Positions 43,941 to 52,783 of a DNA stretch of 64,000 nt are shown here, one piece after another (positions within the stretch are counted from its first letter, which is position 1; each line of letters starts with the position of its first letter). Source of the DNA: Desulfurobacterium sp. TC5-1 (lineage in GTDB: Bacteria > Aquificota > Aquificia > Desulfurobacteriales > Desulfurobacteriaceae); the NCBI RefSeq assembly GCF_000421485.1, contig NZ_ATXC01000001.1, forward strand, positions 248,001-312,000, read 5' to 3'. The translations under genes and the position numbers were made by a program. Under the pieces are notes generated by a model. That model worked only from the letters and a program-made list of their open reading frames with translations. It was not told the origin of the DNA and did not search any database.

Positions 43941-45281
43941 ATGAAGTTTGATAGAACTTTCTTTCAGCTTGTCTGGCAATACCTTAAGGGTTGTGCAAAG
44001 GTAAATCTAAAACTTCGTTTTGATCTTCTTTCCATTTCTCACTTTTTAGGAAGGTGGATACCTTATGCTTTCACTGTCGGCATAATAACAGGTTCTATAG
44101 CTGCCTTTATGGATGTTTTAATTACAGAGATAAATCGGTTGATATCCATACATGACGTTCTTTTCTTTCTGTATCCTATAGCTACGGCACTTGTGGTTGG
44201 TTATACGCTTGTAATTGATCCTGTCGTTGGCGGTCCCGGGATAGGGTATGCCATAGTTCATTTAAAAACAAAGTACTTTTTGCCTGCTAAACTTGTCTTT
44301 TTAAAGTTTGTATCTTCAACTCTGGTTCTTTCCGGCGGTTTTATAGCCGGTAGAGAAGGCCCTTCATTTTTCATCGGTGTTGCCATTGGAGAGTGGCTTG
44401 GAAAGGCTTACGGTTTTAGCAAAAGATTTAAAAATCTTTTAGGACTTATAGGAGGTGGTGCGTTTACCGGGGCACTTTTGAAAGCACCTCTTGGAAGTTC
44501 AATCTTTGCCATGGAACTTGAAAATATGTACGATTTTGATTATTCGCCTTTTGTTCCGATGATTATTGCAGCCATTACCAGTTATTTGACCTTTACTTTT
44601 TTTAGAGGTGAGAGTGCATTTATAGCTCTTACTCGGGAACCTGTATGGACGCTTGACAGCATACCCTACCTTGTAATTATGGGGCTTACGATTTCTTTTA
44701 TTATCTACCTTTACACGTTTATGTTTCACACAGGTTCCTGCGTTTCTAAATTTTTTGAGCCGTTTAAAAGGCCTGTAATCGGGACGGCAGTTTCTCTTCC
44801 GATACTTATTGCTCTTTACTTTGCTACTAACGATACGGAGATTTTAGCTGCACCGGCACACATGAATATTGTTTCAAAATTGGCACAAGTGCCGTTTCCT
44901 GTTTGGATTGACATTATAATAGTTATTGGGGTAATCCTTGTGACGAGCCTGACCCTCGGTTTTGGAATTCCCGGGGGGCTTGTCCTTCCTAACCTTTTGA
45001 TAGGTGCCGCTGTTGGTAATATGTTTGGACATCTTTTTCCTGATCAGATAGTTATGTTTTCTCTTGCTGGAATGGGTGCAGCGCTCGCTGCAGGTGCAAA
45101 AACGCCCCTTGCCGCCATCGTTATGATTACCGAGATGAGCCATGCTGATGTTGTTATTCCTATGACGGCAGCAGTTATTACCAGTTACACGACGAGCTTT
45201 GGATTCAGTCTTTACCTTGGCCAGGAGATAGACATTAAACCTTTAATAAAAGGAGTGACAAAACGTGGTAAGGACACTTGA
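43941..45281 (+). CDS. Second ClC-type channel/antiporter, without CBS domains
   Basis: A 446-residue ClC-fold membrane protein, distinct from the one at 39778. The gating motif is SGGFIAGREGPSFFIGVAIG near residues 130-149, with the E. coli-like GREGP. GGGAFTGALLKAPLGSSIFAMELE follows, and the anion-site motif is altered to GIPGGLVLPNLLIG, with leucine where GxFxP has phenylalanine. No CBS domains, so no nucleotide sensing. Clearly paralogous but diverged from the first copy, so the two may differ in ion or regulation. Overlaps coaBC by 17 bases. Confidence 0.88.
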   Translation: MKFDRTFFQLVWQYLKGCAKVNLKLRFDLLSISHFLGRWIPYAFTVGIITGSIAAFMDVLITEINRLISIHDVLFFLYPIATALVVGYTLVIDPVVGGPGIGYAIVHLKTKYFLPAKLVFLKFVSSTLVLSGGFIAGREGPSFFIGVAIGEWLGKAYGFSKRFKNLLGLIGGGAFTGALLKAPLGSSIFAMELENMYDFDYSPFVPMIIAAITSYLTFTFFRGESAFIALTREPVWTLDSIPYLVIMGLTISFIIYLYTFMFHTGSCVSKFFEPFKRPVIGTAVSLPILIALYFATNDTEILAAPAHMNIVSKLAQVPFPVWIDIIIVIGVILVTSLTLGFGIPGGLVLPNLLIGAAVGNMFGHLFPDQIVMFSLAGMGAALAAGAKTPLAAIVMITEMSHADVVIPMTAAVITSYTTSFGFSLYLGQEIDIKPLIKGVTKRGKDT

Positions 45282-46443
45282 AGGTAAGAAAATATTGCTT
45301 GGAATAACGGGAAGTATTGCAGCTTATAAGGCCGTAGAGATTTTAAGGGAGCTCCAGAGAAGGGGAGCGGACGTTTACACTGCTGTTACTCCCAATGCTC
45401 TTGAATTTGTTTCTGAAGTGGTTTTAAGAACCCTTTCAGGACATTCTGTCTATAAAGAGATTGTGCCAAAAGAAAATCCTGAAATAAGGCACACCTCCCT
45501 TGCATCTTTGGTTGATCTTTTCATTGTTGCTCCGGCTACCGGCAATACGATAGCAAAGATAGCCTGTGGTATAGCTGATAACCCTGTTACAGCTTCAGCA
45601 CTTGCGATAGGAAAGGGTATTATCTGCCCTGCTATGAACGTTAAGATGTATGAGAATCCAGCAACTGTTGATAACATTGAGCTTTTGAGAAAGAGGGGGT
45701 ACGTTATAGTTGATTCTGATGAGGGAGAGCTTGCCTGTGGCGTGAGAGGAAAGGGGAGACTTGCAAAAGTTGAGACGATTGTTGAGGCAGTTGAAGATTA
45801 CTTTATTCCGAAGTTTTTGAGGGGGAAAAAGGTTGTTGTTACGGCAGGTCCTACGAGGGAGTATATAGATCCTGTCAGATTTATTTCCAATCCTTCTTCT
45901 GGAAAAATGGGATATGAAATAGCTAAAGTTGCAAGAGCTGCAGGTGCATCAGTGACATTAATATCCGGAAAAACCTGCCTGGACGCTCCTTCCGGGATGA
46001 ATTTTATTGAGGTTGAAACGGTTGATGAGATGAGGAGTGCCGTTATTGAGAATATAAAAGGTGCTGATGTTTACATCTCAGCGGCAGCTATCGGTGATTA
46101 TAGACCGGTTAAGAGAAGTGAAAGTAAGATAAAGAAAGGGGCAGGTAGGCTTGTTATAGAGTTTGAGAGAACGCCTGATATTCTTTCTGAAGTTGCTGAA
46201 GGTAAACTTGCCCGTTTTATCGTTGGTTTTGCTGCTGAGACGGACAATCTGATTGAGAATGCCCGAAAGAAACTTAAATCCAAAAAGATAGATATGGTCG
46301 TTGCCAATGATGTAAAAGGAAAAGTTTTTGGAAAGGATGAGACAGAATGTGTTATTGTTGGGGAGAATTTTGAGGAAAAAGTAAGTGGTTCTAAAAGAAA
46401 GGTGGCTTTAGAGATTTTGAAGCTTATAAGTCAAAAATTATGA
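45265..46443 (+). CDS. coaBC: Bifunctional phosphopantothenoylcysteine decarboxylase / phosphopantothenate-cysteine ligase
   Basis: Catalyses two steps to coenzyme A. The flavin-dependent CoaC half shows LLGITGSIAAYKAVE, the active-site histidine in IRHTSLAS, the substrate clamp PAMNVKMYENPA and GELACGVRGKGRL. The CoaB half begins KKVVVTAGPTREYIDPVRFISNPSSGKMGYEIA and contains the dimer-interface lysine region ESKIKKGAG and FAAET. 392 residues is standard. The GTG start follows AGGAGTGA by ~7 bases. Overlaps the HAD gene by four bases. Confidence 0.95.
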   Translation: MVRTLEGKKILLGITGSIAAYKAVEILRELQRRGADVYTAVTPNALEFVSEVVLRTLSGHSVYKEIVPKENPEIRHTSLASLVDLFIVAPATGNTIAKIACGIADNPVTASALAIGKGIICPAMNVKMYENPATVDNIELLRKRGYVIVDSDEGELACGVRGKGRLAKVETIVEAVEDYFIPKFLRGKKVVVTAGPTREYIDPVRFISNPSSGKMGYEIAKVARAAGASVTLISGKTCLDAPSGMNFIEVETVDEMRSAVIENIKGADVYISAAAIGDYRPVKRSESKIKKGAGRLVIEFERTPDILSEVAEGKLARFIVGFAAETDNLIENARKKLKSKKIDMVVANDVKGKVFGKDETECVIVGENFEEKVSGSKRKVALEILKLISQKL

Positions 46444-47063
46444 AAACGGTTGTTTTTGATTTTGACGGTACGTTAGTAGATACTTTTGACATAGCGGTTA
46501 ACGTTTACAACAGAGTTGCACCGATTTTTCGTATTCGCAGGATTGCCCGTACAGAGAGGGAAACAGTTAAGAATTTCTCTCTCAATGAATTTGCTGTTAA
46601 GTATCGTATTGCAAGTTATAAGTTTCTTCCCCTTGTTATTTTTTTAAGGTTTTTAATGGTAAGGGAGAAAAAGAGGAAGAAAATTTCCTTTTTTCCAGGC
46701 ACAGTTCAGATGATCAGGGATTTACGAAATAGTGGTTTTAGATGTGGTATTTTGACAACAAATTCGAGGAGGTTTGTTTCTTCGCTTCTTGAAAAAGAGA
46801 AACTCTCTGAGTGTTTTTCTTTCATTGAGACAAATCCTTTCTTGAGAGGTAAACATAAAAGTTTGGAAAAATTAAAAAAGTTCCACGGAGATTTTGTTTA
46901 TGTGTGTGACGAGGGGAGGGATGTAGTTGCAGCAAAAGAGGCCGGTGTAGTTTCAGTAGCAGTAACCTGGGGGTTCAACTCGGCGGAGAACCTGTTGAGA
47001 TTTTCCCCAGATTTTATTATTTCTTCACCTCAAGAGTTTTTCAATGTTTTAAAAGATCTATAA
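46440..47063 (+). CDS. HAD-superfamily phosphatase (phosphoglycolate phosphatase-like)
   Basis: A 207-residue HAD hydrolase. Motif I VVFDFDGTLVDT is at the N-terminus with nucleophile and acid aspartates D8 and D10. A helical cap follows. Motif II is GILTTNSRRF, the motif III lysine lies around GKHKSLEKLK, and motif IV is CDEGRDVVAAKEAGV. The VTWGF after it is typical of phosphoglycolate-phosphatase-like members. The substrate is unknown. Its 3' end overlaps by 23 bases the 3' end of the convergent repeat-protein gene. Confidence 0.82.
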   Translation: MKTVVFDFDGTLVDTFDIAVNVYNRVAPIFRIRRIARTERETVKNFSLNEFAVKYRIASYKFLPLVIFLRFLMVREKKRKKISFFPGTVQMIRDLRNSGFRCGILTTNSRRFVSSLLEKEKLSECFSFIETNPFLRGKHKSLEKLKKFHGDFVYVCDEGRDVVAAKEAGVVSVAVTWGFNSAENLLRFSPDFIISSPQEFFNVLKDL

Positions 47064-47724
47064 AGTTCTCAAAGAAGTCTTTTCCAGGTTTTTCTTCTTT
47101 GATTTTTTCAAACAGCTCTTTCCCCGGTTTTTTTTCGATTAGCTTTTTAACGGCTCTTTCGCCTGGCCTCTTTTCAATGATGCTTTTTGCTATGCTTTCA
47201 CCAGGTCGCTTTTCCAAAAGTTTATTAAATAGCCCTTTCCCGGGTTTTTTCTCTATCAGTTTTTTAAGTGCTTTTTCTCCAGGTCGTTTTTCTATCACCT
47301 TCTTTAAAATTTCTTCCCCGGGTCTCTTCTCCACTATTTTGCTGACGAGCTCTTTTCCCGGTTTTTTTGTCACAAGCTTTCTAATGATATCTTCGCCAGG
47401 TTTGTTTCTGTGTTTCATGAATCTTTCGCCATGTTCGTAAGAGGCTTTTTGATTAAAGGTTTCTTCTCTACAGGTGTGCACCTCTGTTTTTGATTTTTGC
47501 TTTTCCAGAGCTTCTTGAAGTTTATGAAGAACCTGTTCGTGCTGTTTCTTTATTTCCTGATAAATGTCCGCCGTTGCAGGTAGCCGTTCTATTCTTTTTA
47601 CTATGTTTCCCTGGAAGAATATGTTCGTGACAACTTTTCCTGATGATTTGTAGTATTCAGTCTGGACGTGGAACGTTTTTGTTCCGCAACGGAAATTGGT
47701 GTTCATTGAGAAGGTCTCGTTCAT
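47041..47724 (-). CDS. Protein with nine 13-residue tandem repeats; pilus-linked by context
   Basis: A 227-residue protein. Residues ~15-75 form a small domain, TKTFHVQTEYYKSSGKVVTNIFF and EIKKQHEQVLHKLQEALEK, of a type I have seen described only as uncharacterised. Residues 107-223 are nine perfect-length 13-residue repeats with consensus [KE]-[KR]-P-G-[EK]-x-[ILVF]-x-[KN]-x-[IL]-[IVL]-E. They are rich in charge and predicted helical with a Pro-Gly break every 13 residues. The gene directly follows the prepilin peptidase gene (no gap), so a role in pilus or secretion assembly is suggested by context only. The 3' end overlaps the HAD gene. Confidence 0.7.
   Translation of the reverse strand: MNETFSMNTNFRCGTKTFHVQTEYYKSSGKVVTNIFFQGNIVKRIERLPATADIYQEIKKQHEQVLHKLQEALEKQKSKTEVHTCREETFNQKASYEHGERFMKHRNKPGEDIIRKLVTKKPGKELVSKIVEKRPGEEILKKVIEKRPGEKALKKLIEKKPGKGLFNKLLEKRPGESIAKSIIEKRPGERAVKKLIEKKPGKELFEKIKEEKPGKDFFENFIDLLKH
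47056..47406 (-). repeat. Nine 39-base coding repeats
   Basis: The DNA for residues 107-223 of the repeat protein is nine 39-base units, diverged at third positions while keeping the Lys/Arg-Pro-Gly-Glu/Lys core. That argues for purifying selection on the peptide rather than a recent slippage expansion. Confidence 0.9.
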
Positions 47725-48495
47725 CTATCCTCCCAGGTAAAACTTTAAAAGTAAGTTACCTAAAAAAATCGTCAAATATCCCCCTACTGCTAGAAACGGA
47801 CCAAAAGGTAAAGGGGTTTCGCTATCCTTATCTTTTGATATTATAAATATAATACCAATTATTGCGCCGATGAGGGAAGCAAAGAAAATTACGAAGAAGA
47901 CTTTTTTCCACCCGAGGAATGCACCTATTGTAGCCATTATGTTGGCATCTCCATATCCCATCCCTTCACGACCTCTTATCATGAAGTACGTTTCTATGAT
48001 AAATAGAATGATTCCGGAACCTAAAGATGCACCTAAGATAGAATCAATAATATTCATACTGTGGGTAAATGGTGAAAGAGCTATCCCGAGAATCATAACG
48101 ATGTAGCACGGTTTAACCGGTACCATCATTTCTTTTATGTCAATTGCAGAGATTACTATAAGGAACCAGGTTAGTATGCTGTAGTATAGTGCGTCAAAGG
48201 TGATTCCGAAACGAAAAAATATTGCTGCAGTGAGAATGGCTGTAAGAAGCTCAATGAGCGGGTAGGTTGGTGATATTTTCTCACCACAGTAACGACATCT
48301 TCCTCTAAGAAGGAGATAGCTGATTATGGGTATGTTATCGTACCATTTGATTGGCGTACCGCATTTAGGACAGTGAGACCCTGGAAATACTATTGATTCT
48401 TCCCTGGGAAGTCTGTAGATGCAGACATTCAAGAAACTTCCGACAATGCTCCCTAAAACGAAGCCAAATAAAACGGACAGCAGAGAATTTGACAT
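47725..48495 (-). CDS. pilD: Type IV prepilin peptidase/N-methyltransferase
   Basis: A 256-residue inner-membrane aspartic protease that cleaves and methylates type IV prepilins and pseudopilins. It has about eight membrane helices. The cytosolic zinc loop has C42, C45, C67 and C70 (HCPKC, CRYC). Protease aspartates are D119 in ISAIDIKEMMVP and D183 in GMGYGDANIMA. The N-terminal FVLGSIVGSFLNVCIYRLP is the family signature. It shares one base with the upstream gene's stop (TAATG). Pilin genes are not in the window. Confidence 0.95.
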   Translation of the reverse strand: MSNSLLSVLFGFVLGSIVGSFLNVCIYRLPREESIVFPGSHCPKCGTPIKWYDNIPIISYLLLRGRCRYCGEKISPTYPLIELLTAILTAAIFFRFGITFDALYYSILTWFLIVISAIDIKEMMVPVKPCYIVMILGIALSPFTHSMNIIDSILGASLGSGIILFIIETYFMIRGREGMGYGDANIMATIGAFLGWKKVFFVIFFASLIGAIIGIIFIISKDKDSETPLPFGPFLAVGGYLTIFLGNLLLKFYLGG

Positions 48496-49082
48496 TAATG
48501 GGTCTCCATAGAAGCGTTGTTAATAACGGAAAGAATTTTTAGAAGAAACTCTTTCCACTTTTCAATGCCGGTTAAAAAGTCAGTTTCTAAAAATTTTACC
48601 ATCTCTTCAGGAGCTTTTATTTCATTAAGGCGGAGCATTTTTTCTTCAATTTCAAGTATTGCCTCGTCCATTCCTTCCACTATAGGCAGGAATATGCTTC
48701 CCTTTTCAAGGATTTCCACGGTTTTCATTATGGAATCACTGATGTAATTGATGTGTAGTTGTGCCAGCTCTTCCGAAGCTTCGAAGGCTTCTACTACCAT
48801 TTCTATTGCACCGTTTACCGAGTCAAGAGCCATTATAGAAAGTTCTATGTGATTTTTTAAAAAGTTTATTGTGGAGTCGGTTACTATGTTAATTTCTGAT
48901 ACATCGTTTAGACTATCAAGGTAGTCGGGATGGACAGTTTTGCCACCGATTTCAACGCTTTTTATTACTCTTTCCGGAAAAAGATATTTAAATTCGACGA
49001 GTCTCAGCATTTCTTTTAGATTTTTGTATTTCTGTTTCTCTATTTTAACTTTTTGCACCTTTCCATCTATTCTGAGCTTCAC
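48495..49082 (-). CDS. Uncharacterised 195-residue helical protein
   Basis: I do not recognise a family. The first ~75 residues look like a small alpha/beta, ubiquitin-like domain (KLRIDGKVQKVKIEKQKYKNLKEMLRLVE, then VEIGGKTVHPDY, then EINIVTD). The remaining 120 are amphipathic helices (HIELSIMALDSVNGAIEMVVEAFE, ILEIEEKMLRLNEIKAPEE) resembling a four-helix bundle. No signal peptide or membrane segment, so probably cytosolic. It is the first gene of the unit with pilD and the repeat protein, suggesting a shared pilus or secretion-related role (inference). Confidence 0.65.
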   Translation of the reverse strand: MKLRIDGKVQKVKIEKQKYKNLKEMLRLVEFKYLFPERVIKSVEIGGKTVHPDYLDSLNDVSEINIVTDSTINFLKNHIELSIMALDSVNGAIEMVVEAFEASEELAQLHINYISDSIMKTVEILEKGSIFLPIVEGMDEAILEIEEKMLRLNEIKAPEEMVKFLETDFLTGIEKWKEFLLKILSVINNASMETH

Positions 49083-49137
49083 TCAAGACCTCCGGCTGTG
49101 CTTTTAAAGAAATTTTACCATTTGACTCAGGGATAAA

Positions 49138-50865
49138 TTATTCTTTAACTTCAGGTTTGCCAAATAGATATCCCTGTCCAAAGACTGTAAAATCTCTTGC
49201 CAATTCTTTTATTATTTTTAGTATCCGTTCATTTTCAATGTATTCTGCTACAACGGCGATGTTTAGCTGTTTTGCTACGGAAAGGACAAATTCTACAAAC
49301 TCTCTGTCCAGTATTTTTCTGTCGATGCTTCTTACGAATCTTCCATCGATTTTTATTCCGTCAATGGCAAGGGTTTCTATCAGGTGAAAGTTGGCATAGT
49401 CAACTCCAAAATCGTCAATAAATATTTTAAATCCAAGATTTTTGAGGTAAGCAATTTTTTCTTCAAGGTGAGAAATTAAGGAGAGGTTTTGTCTTTCCAT
49501 AAGTTCTATTACTATTTCTTCTGGTGAAATGTTGTTTTCTTTGGTTATACGTTCCAGAAAGTCCACATTTCCTTCGAGGAGGGCGTTGGAAATGTTTATT
49601 GAAAGCCTTTCTTTCATTCCGGTTTTAGCTTTGTATTGCATGGCTTCTTCTATAACTATTTTATCAAGGTCTCCATCAAGAGAGTAAAAGCTGATATCGT
49701 CTATAAAAACACCCGCAGGCACTAACTTTCCGTCTTTAGTTCTTATCCTTGCAAGTACTTCAAAAGCAAAAATATCCCCGGAATATAAGTCTATAATTTT
49801 TTGAAAAGCAAAAGTTACTCTGTTTTCTTTTATGGCTTTTATTACAAGTGCTACGTTTTCTTTTCTTCTTTGACATCTCTTTCTAACAGTTTCGTCTATG
49901 AAAAAGAATCCTTCTTTTTTGGTTTTTTTGAATTCTCTCAGCGAATTTTCAAGAATCCATAGCAAGCTGGAGATATCGTTGCATACGCTTACCTTTGTTC
50001 CAACAGAAATTAGAACTATGTCAAGGGTATGTTTGTCGCCTTCCAGGGGTATTTTTATCGGCTTTTCTTTTACACTGTTAAGAAAGTCTTCAACTTTCTT
50101 TTTTATGTCTTCCTGATTTCCTTTCATCAAAACTAAAAATTGGTCACCTTGAAGCCTAAATATGTTGGGATATCCATTGCAGAATTCTTCTAAAAAGGTT
50201 TCTTTTAGGAATGTGGCGAAGTAAATAATGACACTGTCCCCCACTTCATATCCAAAGTATGTGTTTATGTTTGCAAATCCTCTTATGTCAAACACTACGG
50301 CAAATGTTAAATCTTTATTGCTGCATTTGGGGAATATTTTCTGGATGTTATATCTTGAAGGAAGTCCGGTCATAGGATCGGCTGCCGTTAGTGTCTGGTC
50401 AGGTGTAAATCTGCAGGAAGAACGCAAGAAGTATATAGCAATTATAAAGAGAAGTTTTGTTAGTTTTTTAATTCCGTCTATTAATTCGGGATGATTTGCG
50501 GATAGATTATAGAGGAGAGAGAGAATCCTTTCTGTAAAAGAGAAGTAAACTTCAATAAAGTCCAGGCTTTTTATGTTCCATTTTCTGTGGGTTTGTGTGA
50601 TGGAATAGACTGAGATATGCAGGGATTTTGAATCAAATATGGAATTGAAAAAATCATTGATTGTTTCTGAGAAAACTTTACTGTCCACGCCTCTATTTTT
50701 AAAAAGATGTTTGTATTCCGGGAATTTATCAACGACTTCTTTTTTTAGTTCTTCGCACAGTTTATTCGCTTCTTTTATATTAATAAATTTTTTTAGTTCC
50801 TGTATTTGTTTGAAGTCATCTTCCGTGAAATTATATATTTGGAAAAGTTCTTCAAGAAGTTTCAT
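49138..50865 (-). CDS. c-di-GMP signalling protein: globin-like sensor, degenerate GGDEF, EAL
   Basis: A 575-residue soluble protein. Residues ~1-150 are helical and fit a globin-coupled sensor: FTEDDFKQIQEL at the start and SITQTHRKWNI with a candidate proximal heme histidine H93. The GGDEF domain has a broken active site (FRLQGDQFLVLM), so cyclase activity is unlikely. The EAL domain reads EVLARI. It keeps the expected residues: N in SINISN, E in IELMERQ, the DDFG in FIDDFGVDYANF, K in DGIKIDGRF, E in VVAEYIE, Q in FGQGYLFGKP. It may therefore be an active phosphodiesterase. The ATG at 50865 matches the paralog's start and follows GGGGGA. Confidence 0.85.
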   Translation of the reverse strand: MKLLEELFQIYNFTEDDFKQIQELKKFINIKEANKLCEELKKEVVDKFPEYKHLFKNRGVDSKVFSETINDFFNSIFDSKSLHISVYSITQTHRKWNIKSLDFIEVYFSFTERILSLLYNLSANHPELIDGIKKLTKLLFIIAIYFLRSSCRFTPDQTLTAADPMTGLPSRYNIQKIFPKCSNKDLTFAVVFDIRGFANINTYFGYEVGDSVIIYFATFLKETFLEEFCNGYPNIFRLQGDQFLVLMKGNQEDIKKKVEDFLNSVKEKPIKIPLEGDKHTLDIVLISVGTKVSVCNDISSLLWILENSLREFKKTKKEGFFFIDETVRKRCQRRKENVALVIKAIKENRVTFAFQKIIDLYSGDIFAFEVLARIRTKDGKLVPAGVFIDDISFYSLDGDLDKIVIEEAMQYKAKTGMKERLSINISNALLEGNVDFLERITKENNISPEEIVIELMERQNLSLISHLEEKIAYLKNLGFKIFIDDFGVDYANFHLIETLAIDGIKIDGRFVRSIDRKILDREFVEFVLSVAKQLNIAVVAEYIENERILKIIKELARDFTVFGQGYLFGKPEVKE

Positions 50866-51017
50866 AAGCTTCCCCCAATTTTGAGGCAGTATTGTTTGGA
50901 AAAATAGTTGGATCAATCTAACATTTTTTTTGTCTGGAGTCAATAAAGATTCTTTTTTATGTTTGGGGTAAATTTAATCAATCGGTTAATTTTTTAAAAA
51001 GATAACTAAATATTTTT

Positions 51018-52742
51018 TTATTTTAAAATTGCTTCAGGTTTTCCGAACAGGTAACCCTGTCCCATAATAGGATAGCTGGAGATTTGTAATAAACGTTCTT
51101 TTATTTCTTTTCGTTCAACGTATTCAGCAATTACGGAAATTTTCAGCTGTTCTGCAAGGGAAACAATGAATTTTATGAATTCTAAGTCTATAATTTCCTT
51201 ATCTATATTTTTAACGAATCGTCCGTCAATTTTTATTCCATCTATTGGTAAGCTTTCGATGAGATGGAAATTGGAATAGTCAACGCCAAAGTCATCTATA
51301 AATATTTTGAAACCTAAATTTTTCAAATAGTTAAGCTTTTCGGTCAGATCAGATATAAGTGCCACATTCTGTCTTTCCATAAGTTCTATTATTATTTCCT
51401 GTGGGGAAATGTTATGTCTTTTTACTGCTTGCTCTAAAAATTCTATATCACCCTCTAAAAGTGCATTGGAGACGTTTATAGAGAAAGGAATTTTTATATT
51501 TTCTCTCCTTTTGTATTTTAGTGCTTTTTCTATAACGATTTTGTCAAGATCTTCATTAAGCGAATATATGCTTATGTCGTCAATAAACGACTCTGCGTTA
51601 ATAGTTATATTGTTTTCATGCTGAATTCTGGTTAAAACTTCGTAAGCGAACGTTTGCTCTGTTTTTAAATTTACGATTTTTTGTAAAGTAAAAGAAACTC
51701 TGTTTTCTTTTATGGCGTTTATCACAAGTTCTACGTTTTTTCTTCTTCTTTTGCATTTAAACTTGTGATTTTTGTCTATTGTAAGACAGCCTTCCTTTTT
51801 TGTTTTTTTAATTGTTCTCATAGCATTTTCCATTGTCCAGAGGAGGGAAGAGATATCTTCATTTTCCACCTTCATTACTGTTGCGAGAACAGGGATATCT
51901 ATTGGAAGAATATTGCCGTTGAAGGCAACCTTTATCGGTTTGCTTTTAAAATTGTTTAAGAAATTTTGTATCTTATCTTCGATATTTTCGGTGGTTCTAA
52001 AAAAGACGATGAACTGGTCTCCCTGAAGTCTGAATATATTCGGATAGCAGGAGCAGAATTCCTGAATGAAAAACTCTTTTATGAATGTTGCCAGGTACAC
52101 TATTACACTATCTCCAACTTCGTATCCGAAATAGGTGTTAATGTTGGAAAGATTTCTTATGTCAAAGAGTATTGCGTATAGATTTTCTCTTCTTGAACAT
52201 TTTGTGTATATTTTCTGAATTGTGTATCGGGACAGAAATCCGGTCATTGGATCTATATTTATGGATTTGCTGAATATGTCTCTGTTAATGCAGAAATTTT
52301 TCAAAAAATAAACGGCAATGATGAATAGAAGACGTGTTAGTGCTTTTATGCTTTTCTGGAGTTTGGGATTTTCCTTCGTTTTTCTGTAAAGATTGGAAAG
52401 TAAGTTTTCAATAAAGTAGAAATAGGCTTCTATAAATTCAAGTCTTTCAATTCCCCATTTCTTGTTAACAGAAGTGATGGATTCCATTATTTCAGATATC
52501 TGCTCTTTGTTGAAAAAAGCGTGCACAAACTTTTTTACAGTTTCTATGAAAGTTTCTCTGTTTATCTTATTGCTTTTTGCTGCCTGTGAAAAGGAATAAA
52601 AGTGTTCAGTAACATACTTTTCCAGATTTTCCCCGAGAATTTCTACGAATTCATTTGAGAATAGGGGTTTTAATTTATTAACCTCCTTGAACTCTTTATC
52701 TGTAAAGGTGTAGTTTTCCAAAAGTTCTTTAAGGGTATCCAT
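51018..52742 (-). CDS. Paralogous globin-like sensor / degenerate GGDEF / EAL protein
   Basis: A 574-residue protein, collinear with the one at 49138-50865 along its whole length, so the pair arose by tandem duplication. The N-terminal helical domain aligns residue for residue, but the candidate heme histidine is asparagine (N93 in SITSVNKKWGI). The GGDEF site is again QGDQF (FRLQGDQFIVFF). The EAL domain keeps EVLTRI, IELMERQ, FIDDFGVDYSNF, DGIKIDGRF, VIAEYVE and GQGYLFGKP. It probably hydrolyses or senses c-di-GMP with a different input. The start follows a ggagatatt site. Located 41 bases after uvrA's start-proximal neighbour on the same strand. Confidence 0.85.
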   Translation of the reverse strand: MDTLKELLENYTFTDKEFKEVNKLKPLFSNEFVEILGENLEKYVTEHFYSFSQAAKSNKINRETFIETVKKFVHAFFNKEQISEIMESITSVNKKWGIERLEFIEAYFYFIENLLSNLYRKTKENPKLQKSIKALTRLLFIIAVYFLKNFCINRDIFSKSINIDPMTGFLSRYTIQKIYTKCSRRENLYAILFDIRNLSNINTYFGYEVGDSVIVYLATFIKEFFIQEFCSCYPNIFRLQGDQFIVFFRTTENIEDKIQNFLNNFKSKPIKVAFNGNILPIDIPVLATVMKVENEDISSLLWTMENAMRTIKKTKKEGCLTIDKNHKFKCKRRRKNVELVINAIKENRVSFTLQKIVNLKTEQTFAYEVLTRIQHENNITINAESFIDDISIYSLNEDLDKIVIEKALKYKRRENIKIPFSINVSNALLEGDIEFLEQAVKRHNISPQEIIIELMERQNVALISDLTEKLNYLKNLGFKIFIDDFGVDYSNFHLIESLPIDGIKIDGRFVKNIDKEIIDLEFIKFIVSLAEQLKISVIAEYVERKEIKERLLQISSYPIMGQGYLFGKPEAILK

Positions 52743-52783
52743 AATATCTCCGGTCAGGATAAAAATTCTAAAATTAAGTATTA

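Noticed and set aside
47099-47440. 113-codon plus-strand frame with regular SPG/FPG repeats
   Set aside because: It is the antisense shadow of the 39-base coding repeats in the minus-strand gene.
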